From assembly GCA_033439795.1 (NCBI GenBank), contig JAUTDP010000004.1, positions 1,922,001 to 1,986,000 on the forward strand: a stretch of DNA of 64,000 nucleotides, written 5' to 3'. Below, piece by piece: positions 44,550 through 58,333 of this stretch (the first letter of the stretch is position 1; every line of letters begins with the position of its first letter). The notes under the pieces are model-generated. The model was given only the letters and a program-made list of their open reading frames with translations, had not been told where the DNA came from and ran no database searches. A program made the position numbers and the translations under genes. The stretch is from Sordaria brevicollis (taxonomy: Eukaryota; Ascomycota; Sordariomycetes; Sordariales; Sordariaceae).

Positions 44550-47500
44550 AGAAGAGCTTTAAATTCTTTTAAACTTAAAGGGACGGTTACGTTTACGATT
44601 TTTAATTATAAAAGTATTAAAGGACGTAACGGTAATATTAAAAATAATAATAGTATTAATAATCGGAGTTATATCTTTTATAATTATAAATTAATAAAGA
44701 TTATCGACGAAGGTAATTATATAAAGGGGGTAAGGAACTTTTTGAAATTGAAATTATATTAAAATAAATTTGCCCGTATATAATAGAATTTCGGAAGAAT
44801 TCTTTTCGTTTCTTTTTTCGAATTTTATATTTAATAAAGTTATTTTACTATTACGACCGATAATTCGCATTTCGGCGGCGGAATAGCGTAATAATCGATT
44901 TATATCCGGCTATTTATTATGATATATTTCCCAATTTATTTTCGCTTTGCGTATAAATTTACTTTCGTTTATATTTAGAGTTCCTATAATATTAATAATA
45001 AATATCGTAAAAGTTAGGCCTTTATTAAAATCGTTAATTATAATAACTTCCTTTAATTAAATTAAAAATAATTTATAATAATTATTTAAGTGCGAACTTT
45101 TATTAGTAATAGTATTAGTAGTATTAAAAATAATATACGAATTTATATTTATATTTTCCGCTATATTATTTTAATTAAGGGTTGGAACGGTAGCGCGTAT
45201 ATCGGTAATATATTAGGATACGGTCGATATATTAAGAATATTAGCGATAATAGTCGTAAAAGTAATTGGGGGTAAAGTAGGAATTTTAATCGAAGTAGAA
45301 TAACTTATAGTAATAATAATTCTAATTTTATTTATAAATAAAAAAATATAATTATTAAAATTATTGGCTATTATTTAAACTTTCTTATTCTTATTACTAG
45401 GAGGTTTGCTTTTACGTAATTTTATAATAAAGGAAATAATAGTAATAATTTCCGAATTTCATATAATATTTATAAGAATAATAGCGGTAATAAGCTTAGG
45501 TTTATTTTTATTACTAAACGGTCTTCTTTTCTTCGCTTTAGCGATAGAAACGGTCGTAGTCGTAATTACGTTACTATTAACGGGGTTTTCGTTATTTAAA
45601 AGCGGGGAATTTAAACCAGGGTCTATAATATTATACTTTACCTACTAATTAAGTTTATTAATTATTATATTTTAAAATTGGAGGTAAGGCGATTTTTATT
45701 TTTATTTATTTAATTATAATCGCGCGTAGTATTAAAGGCGGGGTAATAATAAATAAAGTATGATTATAATAGAAGATAATAAAGATAGGAGATTATATAT
45801 AGTAAAAATAGAAAGTTATATCGATTTTTTTATAAATATATAGAGAGGATATTATTCTTTAAAATTATAATAATAAGTAATAAAGGTAGAAAAATTAATA
45901 AAGGGGGAGAAAAAATAGAAATATACGGGGAGGTTTATACCCGGTCGGATAAAGTAAAAGGATAGGACCCGGGCGTCGGTAGGGAAATTAAAAATATAAA
46001 TATAAAATTCCTATATTAAATTATTATATCGAATAAAAACGTTTACTTTAGAGGTTAATTCGATCCTATTTATTTAGGTTATTATATTCGCGAAAGGTCG
46101 CTAAGAAATAATATAGAATATTATATAATATTTGATCTATTTTATACTATAATAAGTAATAATAAATTCTTCGTTATTTATTTAATACGGTATTTAATAT
46201 ATCGTAAAATAACGTTAATATCTATAATATTAACCCTTAATATATTTATAATTCGTCCTATATTACTACTTTAATTGAATTAGAAAAATAAAATAATAAT
46301 TATATATATATAAATAATATAAAATATAAATAAAAGATATTTACTAGACCGATTTTATATAAACTTATATATAACCTATTATTTATTATATTTCGTTAGC
46401 GTCGTTAGAATTGTATACCTCTAAGATATAAATATTTTATTAATATAAAGTAATAAAAGAAAAATAATAAAGGAAATATTATTATATTTATTTTATAATT
46501 TAGTTAAATATTTATTAAATTTATTATTTACTAACTTTATAATAATAAAACCTAATTATAATAATATAAAATATATTAGAAAAAAATAAAACCCTTAGCG
46601 TTATTAATATTATATACCGTAATATATAAATATATATATATATATTTTAATTAATCGAATTATTTTTATTTAAAGAAGGAAATTAAAAGCGTTTACGGAA
46701 AGTAAATTCGGTAAAACGAAAACGCTTAGCCGCAATTTTCTTAGCCGTTTTAATCTTTTCGACGAGGGTAAAATCTTTTTTTTCGGGTTTAACCTCTTCG
46801 GGCTAATTATTTATAATAATTTCCTAAAATTCGATAAATTCGTCGTCGTTATAATTATATTCTTTAAGGAGGTTATCCTTATAAATTACGTAGGTATAAT
46901 AATCCTATATTTTAATTATAGTTATAATTTGGATATAAATATTTAATATTAAATTAGTATATAATTTTTATAATAGAAAATAGAATAATTTACTTCGAAT
47001 TTAGTATTTTATTTTAGTATTAGACGCCTTATTATCGATACTTATAAATTAATAGAAAATAAAGATAAATTTATTAATACCGCCGGGCTCTTCTTAACGA
47101 CTTTAGAAGAATTATTCGATAATATTAATATTTTTATAATTAGCGAAAAGCTTATTATATTTAGTAATATATTAGACTTTGGCTTTAGCCTTCTTTGAAG
47201 TATAAAGGCGCTATTAACCGAAATTATTATCCTATTTATTTAATACCTCGTTATAAGCTTAATTTCTATTAATATTAAAATTAATTTCTTAGATAGAAAT
47301 AATATAAGTCTTTTCGCGCTTAAATTATTAATCGCTAATATTAATTATATTATATAAGCGTTAGATAATACGAATTTTAATTTAATATATCGTTATTTTA
47401 AACCTATAAAGTTTATACTTAATAATATCTTTATATTATATTTCGGTAACCCCTTCCTTATTAATAATAATTTCTTTATTAAGGTCAATTTAGGTAAAAT

Positions 47501-47689
47501 TAACGAGGATGCCGATATTTTTCATATATTTTTTAGGATAATTATTATTTTTTTTCTTATTAATACGCTTCTTTTTATTAGTAAATTTAACCGTTTTAAT
47601 AAAAACCTATTATAAAGGATATTAATATATTATAAATTAAATTTAGTATTAGGAATTAGTTTATAATATTTTCCGCGGTCTATTAAATA

Positions 47690-47950
47690 TTTTAAATTTA
47701 AATCCCTAATTATAACGGTATAAAGCCCGAAGTTTATTTTTAGGTCTCTAATTACGGTAATACGCCCGAAATTTAAATTTAAACCCCCGGTTATAATAAT
47801 ATAAAGCCTAAAATTTAAATTTAAACCCCTAATTACGGTAATATAAAGCCCGAAATTTATATTTAAGTCTCCGGCTACGGCGGTATATTCGAGGTTTAAA
47901 TTTAAACCTCCGGCTACGGCGGTATAAAACCCGAAGTCTAAATTTAAATA
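47690..47950 (-). repeat. 42-base tandem repeat, about six copies, possibly a 14-residue coding repeat
   Basis: Units of about 38-42 bases recur: an AT-rich half (ATTTAAATTTAAAC) followed by a GC-richer half (CTCCGGCTACGGCGGTATA) and CCCGAA. A 42-base period equals 14 codons; on the minus strand the best-kept units read close to YTAVAGGLNLNFGL in one frame. Copies differ mainly by transitions, so they were mutated by RIP after they arose. Confidence 0.7.
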
Positions 47951-48289
47951 GGGGTAATTAATTAATATAACGATAGAAATATTAAAAAGTACGGTATTTA
48001 TATTAAATTGAGGTTCGCAAATCCCGGAACCTATAATTATTAGGAATTTATATTACCGGCGAGAATAGAATTAATCGGGAAATAAGATTATAAACAGATT
48101 AATTAATTAAATAATAAAATTAGAAATATTTAGAATTATTAGATTTATATATATTAAAGTCAATTAATTACCTTTAAAAGGGGTAAGAACGCTTAATATA
48201 ATTATAGCGTTAAATAGTATATAAATAAGTAAATTAATAAATGGACGTATAATAAATAAAAAAAGAAAGAACGAATATATTTATTACTA

Positions 48290-48430
48290 ATTTGGACCAA
48301 AAACCATACTACAAAGGAAACAGAGCCTACACCACAAATTCATAGCGAAGGACTAAACTAATCTAGGGATCTTTACTTAAGAAACGTAAATAGGGTCAAT
48401 AATTCTTAACCTCACCACTATAAAAAGAAG
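48290..48430. other. Short less-mutated island inside the RIP block
   Basis: Unlike its surroundings this stretch is rich in CA dinucleotides and ACC/CCA triplets (GGACCAAAAACCATACTAC and onward). That means it was largely spared by RIP. No coding or RNA feature is recognised in it. Confidence 0.5.
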
Positions 48431-49963
48431 AATAAGAATAAAATAAAGCTTTACTCTTATTATTTTCTTTAAGTAAGAGTAAATCTATTAATTAATTTTT
48501 TTAAAAGTCTTTAAAGGGGTTACTTAATAGCTTTGTAGAAAAGGTTCTTTAGGTGAAAAATAAAATTATTATCTTTTCTAATTCTTTTTCTTACTTTCTT
48601 TAATCGAAAGAAGGAAAAGCCTCCCCTTTTTTATCCTTTTCTCAAATATAGGCTCCGAATTTTCTAAAGGGAAGGAAATATAAATTTATATTTACCCTAC
48701 TATTTATTATTTAAATAATTATTTATATATTTAAATAAATAATAATTTTACCCTATATTATATTTCCCTTCGAATATTTTTTATACCGTCCTAGGTAAAA
48801 ATATTCGTATAATAAAAATCCTCCTCTTTAAAATATAAGAATTAAATTAAAGAAAAGATATTTAAAATAAAATAAAAAAGTAATTAATCCTTTACGTATA
48901 AATTATTTCCGGCGTTTATTAACCTTCTCTTCCTTTTTCTCCTTAATTAAATATTTTTTTAAAATTTTACGCTTAATTTTTTCTTTTATATTTAATCCCG
49001 CTTTATTAACCGTATATCCCGCATCGATTACTATTTAAATAATATTTATATTTATTTTATTTTTAAAAGGGATTAATTAAATTATTTTATTACTTAATAT
49101 TCTAGTAAATTTGGTTTTAATTATTAATTTACCCTTATTATAAAATTTTAAGCCCTAGGGAAAATTTTTAAAAACCGAAGGGGGTTTAAAGAAAATAAAA
49201 TAATTAATTAAGAAACGCTCTTTATTAATTTATATCGAAATAGTAAAATCGTTTTATTATTTTTTTATTACCCTCTTCTTTTTCGGCCGCGGGGGTTAAT
49301 TAATTATAATCTCTTTTTTAAGAATAGCGTTAGGATTAATTATTATAATTTGGGCCGGGAATTTCTCTTTTTAAATGCGGGTAATTTTTATAATAGGTAT
49401 AAAGGAAATTTATTCCCCTTCGCTAATAATTTTAAAAAATTTATCGTTTTTAAAATTAATATTAAGTATAAATATAATAATTTCTCTTTATTTACGACTT
49501 TTTGCTTTTAAAAAGGAAGAAAAAAAAGAAGAATTATTCGAATTTAATATTAATAGGGAATTAAAAGAGAAGATTTATTATTTTCTTCGGGCGAAGAAGG
49601 GTTTCGAGAATTTCCTTTTAAAAAAATTATAATTTTTATTATTTTATTAAAGGATATTATAAAAGGCGTCTTAATTTCTTTAAAGGAAATATAGAATATC
49701 CTTTTCTCTTTATAATAATATAATATTATATTCGCTAAAAAATCCGAATATTTTTAAATATAAAGGTTAATTTAATTTATTATTTTCGCTATAAAATATT
49801 TTAATTTATTAAAGTAAATTTATTTCGATTTTTAGGTAATTTCTAATATAAATTAATATATAGATATAATAAATATTTAAAGCGTCGTAGATTGCGTATA
49901 TTTATATATAAATTATAATGGATTCGAAGAAATATATTAAATTAATTTAAATTTACGGCCTTT

Positions 49964-49968
49964 AATAA
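49964..49968 (+). other. Target-site duplication of element B (left copy)
   Basis: AATAA directly before the left LTR, matched by AATAA at 58661-58665 directly after the right LTR. Five bases is the usual size for Ty3/gypsy. In AT-rich DNA a chance match is possible, but it falls exactly at both LTR edges. Confidence 0.6.
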
Positions 49969-50295
49969 TATTACCGGATATGTACGATTAGTTATATAGT
50001 AGGGCGCTGGGTTAGGTCCATTGAGTAACCGACTCGGCGCCGCGGCCAGGGGCACCCGGTGCCATAGTCGCGTACAGACCCGCCAGCCGGCGCGCCGGCT
50101 GGCGGACCGGAAACAGATAGGATCCACCCTAATTGTATAAGGTGGAGCCTGCGCGTCGCGGTCCTTGAAAAAGGATCCTTCGCGACGCGGCCTACGGCCC
50201 GTTTCTTTCCCTCTACATTTCGCTTTCTTACTTTAATATTATTAATTTTTATTAAGGATATTTAAAATTCTAAATAAATTTAATCTACTATAATA
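49969..50295 (+). repeat. 5' LTR of element B (less mutated copy)
   Basis: Contains a perfect 22-base palindrome at 50082-50103 (half-site GCCAGCCGGCG). There is also a hairpin at about 50153-50188 whose stem ends are GCGTCGCG and CGCGACGC, and a smaller stem formed by CCACC and GGTGG near 50126-50145. It matches 58334-58660 with only transitions and minor changes visible. Confidence 0.92.
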
Positions 50296-50899
50296 TTTAA
50301 TAGCTATAATTAAAAAATTTAATTAATTAAACTATTTATAATTAATTAAATCCTTTTATTAGGAATTTTAATTAATCGTATAATATATTTGCATATTATT
50401 TACCTATACGTAATTATAATATTTGTATTTCTTTTTCCGATCGTTAAATCCTATATCTCTCTTTAGCGAATATCGACCCTACGATTATTTATCCTTACCG
50501 GTTATAACGATTTCGGTAATTTAATTACTTATCCCCCTTTTATTCTCCCTCTTTCCTATTCTTCGTTAATTATATTTCGGCCCTTTAAGAAAATCCCTAT
50601 TATTTAACGTACTTTATTAATAAATTCTAATTTTATTATCCTAATTCGAATTATTTTATTTAAACGGATTTCGGTACGCGGGTAAAATCCCTCGATATAA
50701 CGGGTTCCCCCTATTCTAGCAATTTATTTCGGTATTTAATTTTAATAATATTAAGAAACTTTATATCTATTTCGTAATTTAAATTTACCCCTAATTATAA
50801 CGGTCTATCTCCGCTTTTATTTTTCCCAATATAATAAATTCGAATTTTAATTCTAACTTTATACCCGGTTTATTTAATAAAGGCCTGCCCGTTTTCGAA

Positions 50900-53760
50900 T
50901 TGGCTCCTTTACCCCCCGATTTTATTCAATTACCTAAAACTATTAAATACTTTTTAAATAAACGTTATATTATTATTTATATTAATCGCGAAATACGTAT
51001 TATAAGCGTTAATTTAAACGATAAATTAGCTACGGTTATTTATCCCCTTCCCGTTAGCCCCGATAAAGTCGATACTTCCCTTATTAAAAAAGGTAAAAAT
51101 AAAACGCTTATTTCCCGCGCTTTAACCCCTTTTATAATTAGTCCTAATAAATTATCCGTTACCCCGCTTCTTTTATTTTACTTTAACGCCGCCTTAAACG
51201 TATCCCCTAAATTAAATAACTACTCCCTACCTACGGGCGGCCCCGGTACTGCTTATAAATTCCTTCGAATTAATACTCCCCCTAATTTACCGGTTAATAA
51301 GAATATTAATTAATTCCTATTAGGTAGAATAAAATATTATTAATAGGAGACCGGTAGAAAATTCGACGGTATATATAACGAATTCGAATTTATTATAAAT
51401 CGAATAGGTAATATAAAAATAACCCTTAGCAACGTTCGTACCCGCGTAAATACCTTCGATTCCCGTATTAATATTAATAATTTACGAATAAACCGAAAAA
51501 TTAATATAGTAGTCGACGATTTAAAGAAGGTAATTACGTATATTAATAACCTTTAGGACTATATTAATTTATATAAAACTACTATTACTAAAAATTTTAT
51601 TTAATTTAAAGATATTATTTCCCGCCTACGTAACGAATTTAATACCGAACGCTAATTAATCGATCGCCGTTTTAAAGGCGTAATTACGTTTATAAATACT
51701 ATTAATACCCGTTATAATTACCTAATTAAGAAAATTAAATTTTTCGAAACCTAGCTAATTAATATCGATAATTTATATTAATAGAATATTTCCCCCGCTT
51801 TAAAGAAGGTCTTTAAACGTACTGAATTTAAAATCGTCGATTAAATCTATACCGCTTATAATTAAATAAACCCCCCTATCCCTTCAATCGAACGCGGTTT
51901 TAAATTTATATTTTCTTAAATTAATCCCTATAATTATAAATACTTTAATATCAATAGGCGCAAATATTCTTCGAATATATTTCGCGCTATTATTATTAAT
52001 AAAATTAATAACTTTAATTCTAAATATTTTTACCGTAAAAAATTTATTAATTTCGATTATATTATTAAAGACCCTAAATATTATTTTAATCTCTTATTTA
52101 TTAACGAAAATAGGTAAAATAACCCTTATCGAAATAAAATTAATATTTAATTAAAAAAATACCTTCGCGAATCCTTATATATTTAAACCGACTTCCAAAT
52201 TTAAATCCGTAATATAATTAAAAATATTAATACCTTTAATTTAATTAAATTAACCAATTTAACGCAATTACCTACCGATAATAAGCCCTACGATAAATTA
52301 ATTATTTATAACCGTTATTATTGCAAAAAGAAAAAATATTATTTTTATTTACTTTAAAAAAACGGCCGTAATTCGGGTAATAGTAATTATAGCGGCCCCC
52401 CCTGCGGTAAACCTTATTATAACCCTTCTTCGTTATTAAATTCTAATAATTCGGAGGATTTAAACGTTAAAACCTACCGTCGTTATAAAGCTAAATATAA
52501 ATTTCGTTTATCGAAAACTTATAAAAACTATTTTTACAATTACTTTAGAAACTTTAATAATTTTAATTCTAATTCTTCGAATAACGAAAACCCTCTTTAG
52601 GGAAGAGGAAACGGTTATAAACTACCCCGTAAAAATAAAGGAAATTCTAATAAAAACCCGGATAATAATTTTAATTCCCTAACTAATAAAGGATATTATT
52701 ATTAACGGGATAATATTTTCGATATAATTAATACATTTTTTATTTAACGTTACTATAATTTAAAATTCAAATAGGAAGAAATTAGTTAATTCATTCCTTT
52801 TTATAATAACCCCAAAAATATTAATATAATTATTAACGGAAAGATTTTAATTTATACGAATACTTTTATATTCCGCGAACGTTTTTTATTATTTATAAAG
52901 GATAAAGAAATTAAAACCGAAGCCGAAAAATAAATAATATAATATTTCTTTACCCTATTAAAAAAAGCCGCTATATTTTAATAAAATAATGAAATCAATT
53001 CCGCCCGTTATTACGCTTTACGTAAAGGAGGCTTTAACGCCCTATTAGACCTTTTAATATAACGTTTTATATTTAATTCTATTATAATTACCTAAAAATT
53101 TACCGAATACCGTTTCGAATTTAAAAATATCGCTAAGGATAAAAATACCCTTATTTAATTTATTTAATATAAATTTCGCTACGCCCGTACTATAAATATC
53201 TTTTATCGTATAAACGAAAATTAGTATAGTATTATAATATAAATTTAAATTAATATAAATTTCAAAATTAAATAATACTTCAACGCCCTACTTAAAAAAA
53301 GTAATTTAATCGATTACTTAATAGAGATTAAAGATATTAAAGCGGTTTTATTAATAATTACCCGCGAATATTATCCCTATATTTAGTAAAAAATTACAAG
53401 TAATTCCTTAAGAATTAAAATTATAATTTTAATCTCCAATACTTCGAATAACGTTTCCTATTATAAAAATTGTAATTACGGTTATAATCGAAATTATAAC
53501 CGCGATTAAAACCACTACCGCAATTATAATAATAATTACGCTCGTAATAGAAATTATAACCGTAATTATAACGACGATTATAATTATAATTACGAAGGAC
53601 GTTAATATAATTTCTATAAAGATAGAACTAATTATATAAAGGATAAAGATATTAATTTTAATTTAAATTAAACCGCCTACGCTAATAATATTTTAAAATC
53701 TTTTAATAATTCGGATTTTAATAACGGTAGAAGAATTTTTTATACTTCCAATATATTTAA
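50900..53760 (+). pseudogene. Probable dead gag region of element B
   Basis: From 50900 a 137-codon open stretch, Pro/Asn/Lys-rich, is followed by sequence that stays protein-like on the plus strand apart from TAA/TAG stops. Near 52320-52400 a Cys/Lys-rich part and near 53455-53590 a run of Asn/Tyr/Arg codons in short repeats could derive from nucleic-acid-binding gag tails. Assignment rests on position before pol; I see no certain zinc knuckle. The rest of this interval is unreadable. Confidence 0.45.
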
Positions 53761-55199
53761 CTCTAATATAAAGTATATTAATTATTATAAAGTATTCCCT
53801 TCGGTAAAATTGCGATAATAATATATAAAGGTTTACTTATTTTATTAAAAATTAATTTCGTTAACGAATATAGCCCCCTCCTATTAGATTTATATTTATT
53901 ATTTAGAGGTTTTACTTTCGTGTAATACCCTATTTAAATATATTTTTAATTGCGAAAACGCTAAAGTTAATTATTAGAAATAACCCCTTAAAAAAATACC
54001 TTCGTTTACCCCCGATAATACCTTTATAATTTATAAAGCCCTAATATATAAGGAAAAAAAAATTTTAAAGGGGCTTTTATTTAATTATACCTATTTACGT
54101 ATTATAATAAAGCTTACACTTACATCGGAAAAAGTCGAAATTTATATTAATTTAAATATTATTAAATTAATTATTAACCGGAAGTTTTTAATTAAATTAA
54201 ATTATATAATATTTACTAAATACGTTATAAAAATCCGTAAAATTAACGGCAAGTCGGTAAAATTTACCGAATAGGTAATTTTTACCCTATATTTTAAAGG
54301 TATTATTATAAGGAAGTACGAAATAATAAAGGTTAAAATAGCGGCTTAAATAATAAATAAATTCTAACCCAATTTATTATTAGCCAATTTATTTCTTTAC
54401 TTTCGCTAAACGGATATTAATTATAATATTAAGTATATTATTTTCCCGGATATAAATTTATTAATAGTATTATTTTAAATATAAAAATATTCGGCGAAGT
54501 ACGTCCGTTATATTATTATCTAAAAGGTAATCGTACTTTAATTAAGGAAGGAAGCCCTAATATTAATTTATTATAAACCCCTATTTAAAGGAAGGAGTTT
54601 TATATTCAATTTTAAAAATAATACCGTAATTAACGTAATAATTAATTATAAAATACCCTATATAATATTATTTAAGAATATTATAAAAGGAGTTTAGACC
54701 GTTTCTAAAAAATAATATATCGGTTATATCGAAGAATATAAGGATAATAACTATTTTACCAATATTTAGAGAGACGTTAAGATTACAGCCTTCTCTATCC
54801 AAATATTAAATACTTTAAACGAAGATCCTATTCTTACAGTCGATAAAATTATCGCTTACGTTATAGAAATTTACGTCCCGCCCGTAAATTTCGAAATAGA
54901 ATTATCCTTAACCGCCGAAGCCGCCGTTCGAAATTATAAGAAATTACCCGCTATTCTAGAAAAATATTCAACCCTTAATATCCGTATAAATAGCCTAAAA
55001 ATAATAATCAAAGAAGGTATATATATTTATACCGCCTAAAAGGAATATACGAATATATTAAAAAAATTAATCGGTATATTCTTAAATTTATAGAAGGAAA
55101 GAAAGTTAATAAATATATTAGAAGAGGATTATATATAAATGCCGTTAATCGAAGGGTAATAAAATTAGAAAATCGCGGCCTAATTCTACCCTTTAAATA

Positions 55200-58170
55200 A
55201 AAAAAATTAAACGGTAATAAATAAAATATTCGATACCCTTTATTAATAGGGTAAAATATAATAAATAATAAAAGTTACCCCCTTTATTTATCCGGTATTC
55301 GTAATCTAAAAGGAAATAAAGGATAGGAAATAGAAGGCGCATTTAATAGTAAATATACGGGTAATTAATAATTTAATAGTATTAAATAATTACCTTTTTC
55401 CTTTCTAAGACGAAATTATTATATTTATACGTAATAAAACTTTCGTTACGGCTATCGACGTCGTAGCTTTCTTTTACTAATTCGGCGTTTAGCCCGTCTA
55501 TCGAAATTATTTTACCTTTATTATTTACCGAAGTTTAGAAGTATTTACCGTTATTTAAATAAAATTCTATAATACCCCTACTTATATTTAGCGATTTATA
55601 AATAGGCTTTTAGCCGAATATAAATCTTATTACTATATTTATATTAATAATATTATTATTATATCCGATATATAAAAGGAGTACGTCGCGTATTTGAACG
55701 CTATTTTTAGCCTATTTACTTTTAAGAATATTTTTTTATTATTAAAGAAATCGTTTTTTAGGTACCCGAATATAGAATTTTTAAATTTCTACGTAGACGG
55801 TTTAAATTTATAGAATATAAAATAGCGTATCGAAGCGTTTCGGAAATTGGAATTTCCCTATTACTTAAAAACCTTAGAGACTTATTTAAACGGAACTAAC
55901 TTCCTACGTTATTTTATTACTTATTATACGTAATTATTTAAACCTTTATAATAATAAAAGGTCGCCCTTCTTATAATTAATTACGTAAAAAGGGTAATCG
56001 TTAACGAAAAATTTACGAAGCGGGCAATATATTATTTTTATACGAAATTCGACCCTACCCCGAAAGAATTAAAGGTATTTAAAATATTATAAGAGGAAAT
56101 ATATAGTAATTATATATTATATTATTTAAATTTAAATAAATAAATTTTCCTTCAAATTAACGGCTCTCTTAAACGAAGGAACGGGGTTATATTATTCTAT
56201 TTAAAGGACGGTTATAAATAGTTCTTAAATACCCTAATCCCGGTTAATTAAATCCTCCCTATCTTTTTCCTAAATAAATATTTAATTTCGGTTAAATTGC
56301 GCTATAACTTATCCGAATTTAAAATAGCCGTATTAATTTAAACTATAAAAAAACTCCGGATTAAAATTTATTCTTATAATAAAATTATAATTATCTTTAC
56401 GGATTATTTAGCGATTAAGGGTATTATTAAATAGAAATCGTTATATATATCCTTAATTAATTAGGATAACCGTCGTTTAGTAAACGCCTTTATTTACTTT
56501 TTTTAATACGATATTAAAATATATTACCTTCCTAGAAAGCTAAACTTCGTACTTAACGCCCTAAACCGTTTATAAGTAAAAAATAATTAAAATTTACAGC
56601 CCGAAAGTATCCCTATTTTAAACGATATATAGGATAACGTTTTATTAATTAATTAAATATATTTAATTATAATAAAAATAATAATAGCATTAAAATTAAA
56701 AGAGTAATTTATTATAAAATATAGGAAAGATAAGAAATTCGCGGCCGTAATTAAGGATTTAAAGGCCTTTAAGGCCGATAACGAAAATATCGCTATTTTT
56801 TATCGATTTAAATACCCTTTCATTATAATTAATAATTTAATTTATATTAACTACCCCGAAAAAACTTTATATATCCCTTATAATTATATTTAAATTATTC
56901 TAAAATTCGTATACGACGAAAAATATTATTTCGGTTATAATAAAATACTATATAATTTTAAAGGATTCGTTATAATTAATAAAATTTATTTTATAAAATA
57001 ATATATCCATAAATACCTAATATATAATTTTAACCAAATTAACCGCTTTACGCCTATAAGAGAATTCTAACCTATTTACCCTAAAGCCGAAGGTTTACTA
57101 TTAATAAAAATTATCGCTATAAATTTTATAATCGGCTTCCCGACGGTCTTTATTAGAAATTCAATTTAGAAAATATTTAAATACAATACCTTTAATACTT
57201 TAATACCGATTACCGATATAATTTCAAAATAAACCCTCCTAATTTTAAATTATTTAATTTATATAATTGAAGAATAGGGAATAATCCTAATACGTTCCTT
57301 TATTTTAAGTAATTAAAATATACCGCTAAGGATTATTTCGGATAGGGATTAAAAATTCATATCCGTATTTTAATAAAAAATATAATCGGTATTAGGAATT
57401 AAATTATTAATAATTATAATATACTACCCCTAAGGAAATAGAATATCGGAATAAAAGAATTAAATTATAAAAATTACTATCTAATTCTATATTTTCGAAC
57501 ATTTTAATAAAAATTAATTAATATTAATACCCGCCTTATAATAGAATTTTAATAGCGCTTACGTCAATACTTTTAAAACCTCTCTTTATAAATACCTCTT
57601 CGGATATAAATTAAAAGGCTCTTTTAAATCTTTAAACGACCCTTCGGACGCCTATACTTACGGTTTTACCCTTCGAAATTCAATTTAATTAAAGGTTAAA
57701 TTAATTACGGACTTCGTTATTACTAAAGTAAAACATTTCTACGACTTTGGCCGGTATTCTATCGATATTAAAATTAATAATATAATTTTCTTAAAATTAT
57801 ATCGAAGATATTACTTATACGACCGCTTTTTTTAGAAATTCTTTTAATAATACGTTAAACCGTTTAAAGTATTAAAGAAAATCGGCCGTTTAATTTTCTA
57901 ATTAAAATTATTAAACTTTATAAAAAATATTTACCCTATTATATCTATCGTTTACTTTAAATAAATAATTCCGGGAGAAGACCTATTCTACCGAATTATA
58001 TTACCGCCCGGATTAATTAAAAACTTTTAAAAGGATTTAAACCCGGAAATTAATCCCTAATACAAATTAAAACGTATCGTTAAATATAAGGTCTTACGTA
58101 ACGGAGTAATTAAATTCTAAATTAAATAAAAGGGTTACGGAAACGAATATAACGATTAGAAAAAGAAAAA
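55200..58170 (+). pseudogene. Dead pol of element B: reverse transcriptase, RNase H, integrase, chromodomain remnants
   Basis: On the plus strand, reading through RIP stops, the reverse transcriptase catalytic block appears near 55.63-55.70 kb (YINNIIIISD, the damaged YxDD box) followed by KEYVAYLNAIFSLFTFKNI. RNase H shows FLQINGSLKRRNGVILFYL and later ELRY/SE-like and IIIFTDYLA blocks (56.15-56.5 kb). The integrase zinc region and start of the core show IHKYLIYNFNQINR and AINFIIGFPTVF (57.0-57.15 kb). Near 58.1 kb KGYGNEYND, preceded by KVLRNGVIKF, matches the end of a chromodomain (cf. WKGYGPEYDEW). The Asp of YxDD and of the integrase core now read as Asn, a RIP-type change. Confidence 0.8.
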
Positions 58171-58333
58171 GGATATAAACGGAATTATAAATATAATACG
58201 GGAATATTAAAAAAGAATAAGAAGACGGCCGGCGTATACGCTTATTATTTTCCCTTTAAAAAGGGATATAAAAAAGAGAAAGGCTAAAAGGAATTATTAA
58301 GGATAAAAGTATTTTTCTTTATAAACTAGGATA

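Larger units (their letters stand above)
44550..49968. repeat. RIP-mutated relic DNA between the two retrotransposons
   Basis: AT-rich RIP signature throughout. Inside it are a 42-base tandem repeat (about 47690-47950), a minus-strand stretch near 46.65-46.8 kb that still reads like a charged protein tail, and a less mutated piece at about 48290-48430. Frames such as 45406-45648 are hydrophobic only because RIP favours TTT/TTA/ATT codons. No family could be assigned. Confidence 0.7.

Noticed and set aside
45090..45648. Two short open frames in RIP DNA, one strongly hydrophobic (membrane-like)
   Set aside because: RIP produces Ile/Leu/Phe-rich translations by base composition alone. No gene context, and the frames sit in stop-dense relic DNA.
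47690..47950. Possible CRISPR-like array of spaced repeats
   Set aside because: The repeats are directly tandem without unique spacers, differ by transitions, and the genome is eukaryotic.
49942..50127. 61-codon minus-strand frame over the GC-rich LTR core
   Set aside because: It lies across the LTR of element B and exists because the GC-rich core has few stops.
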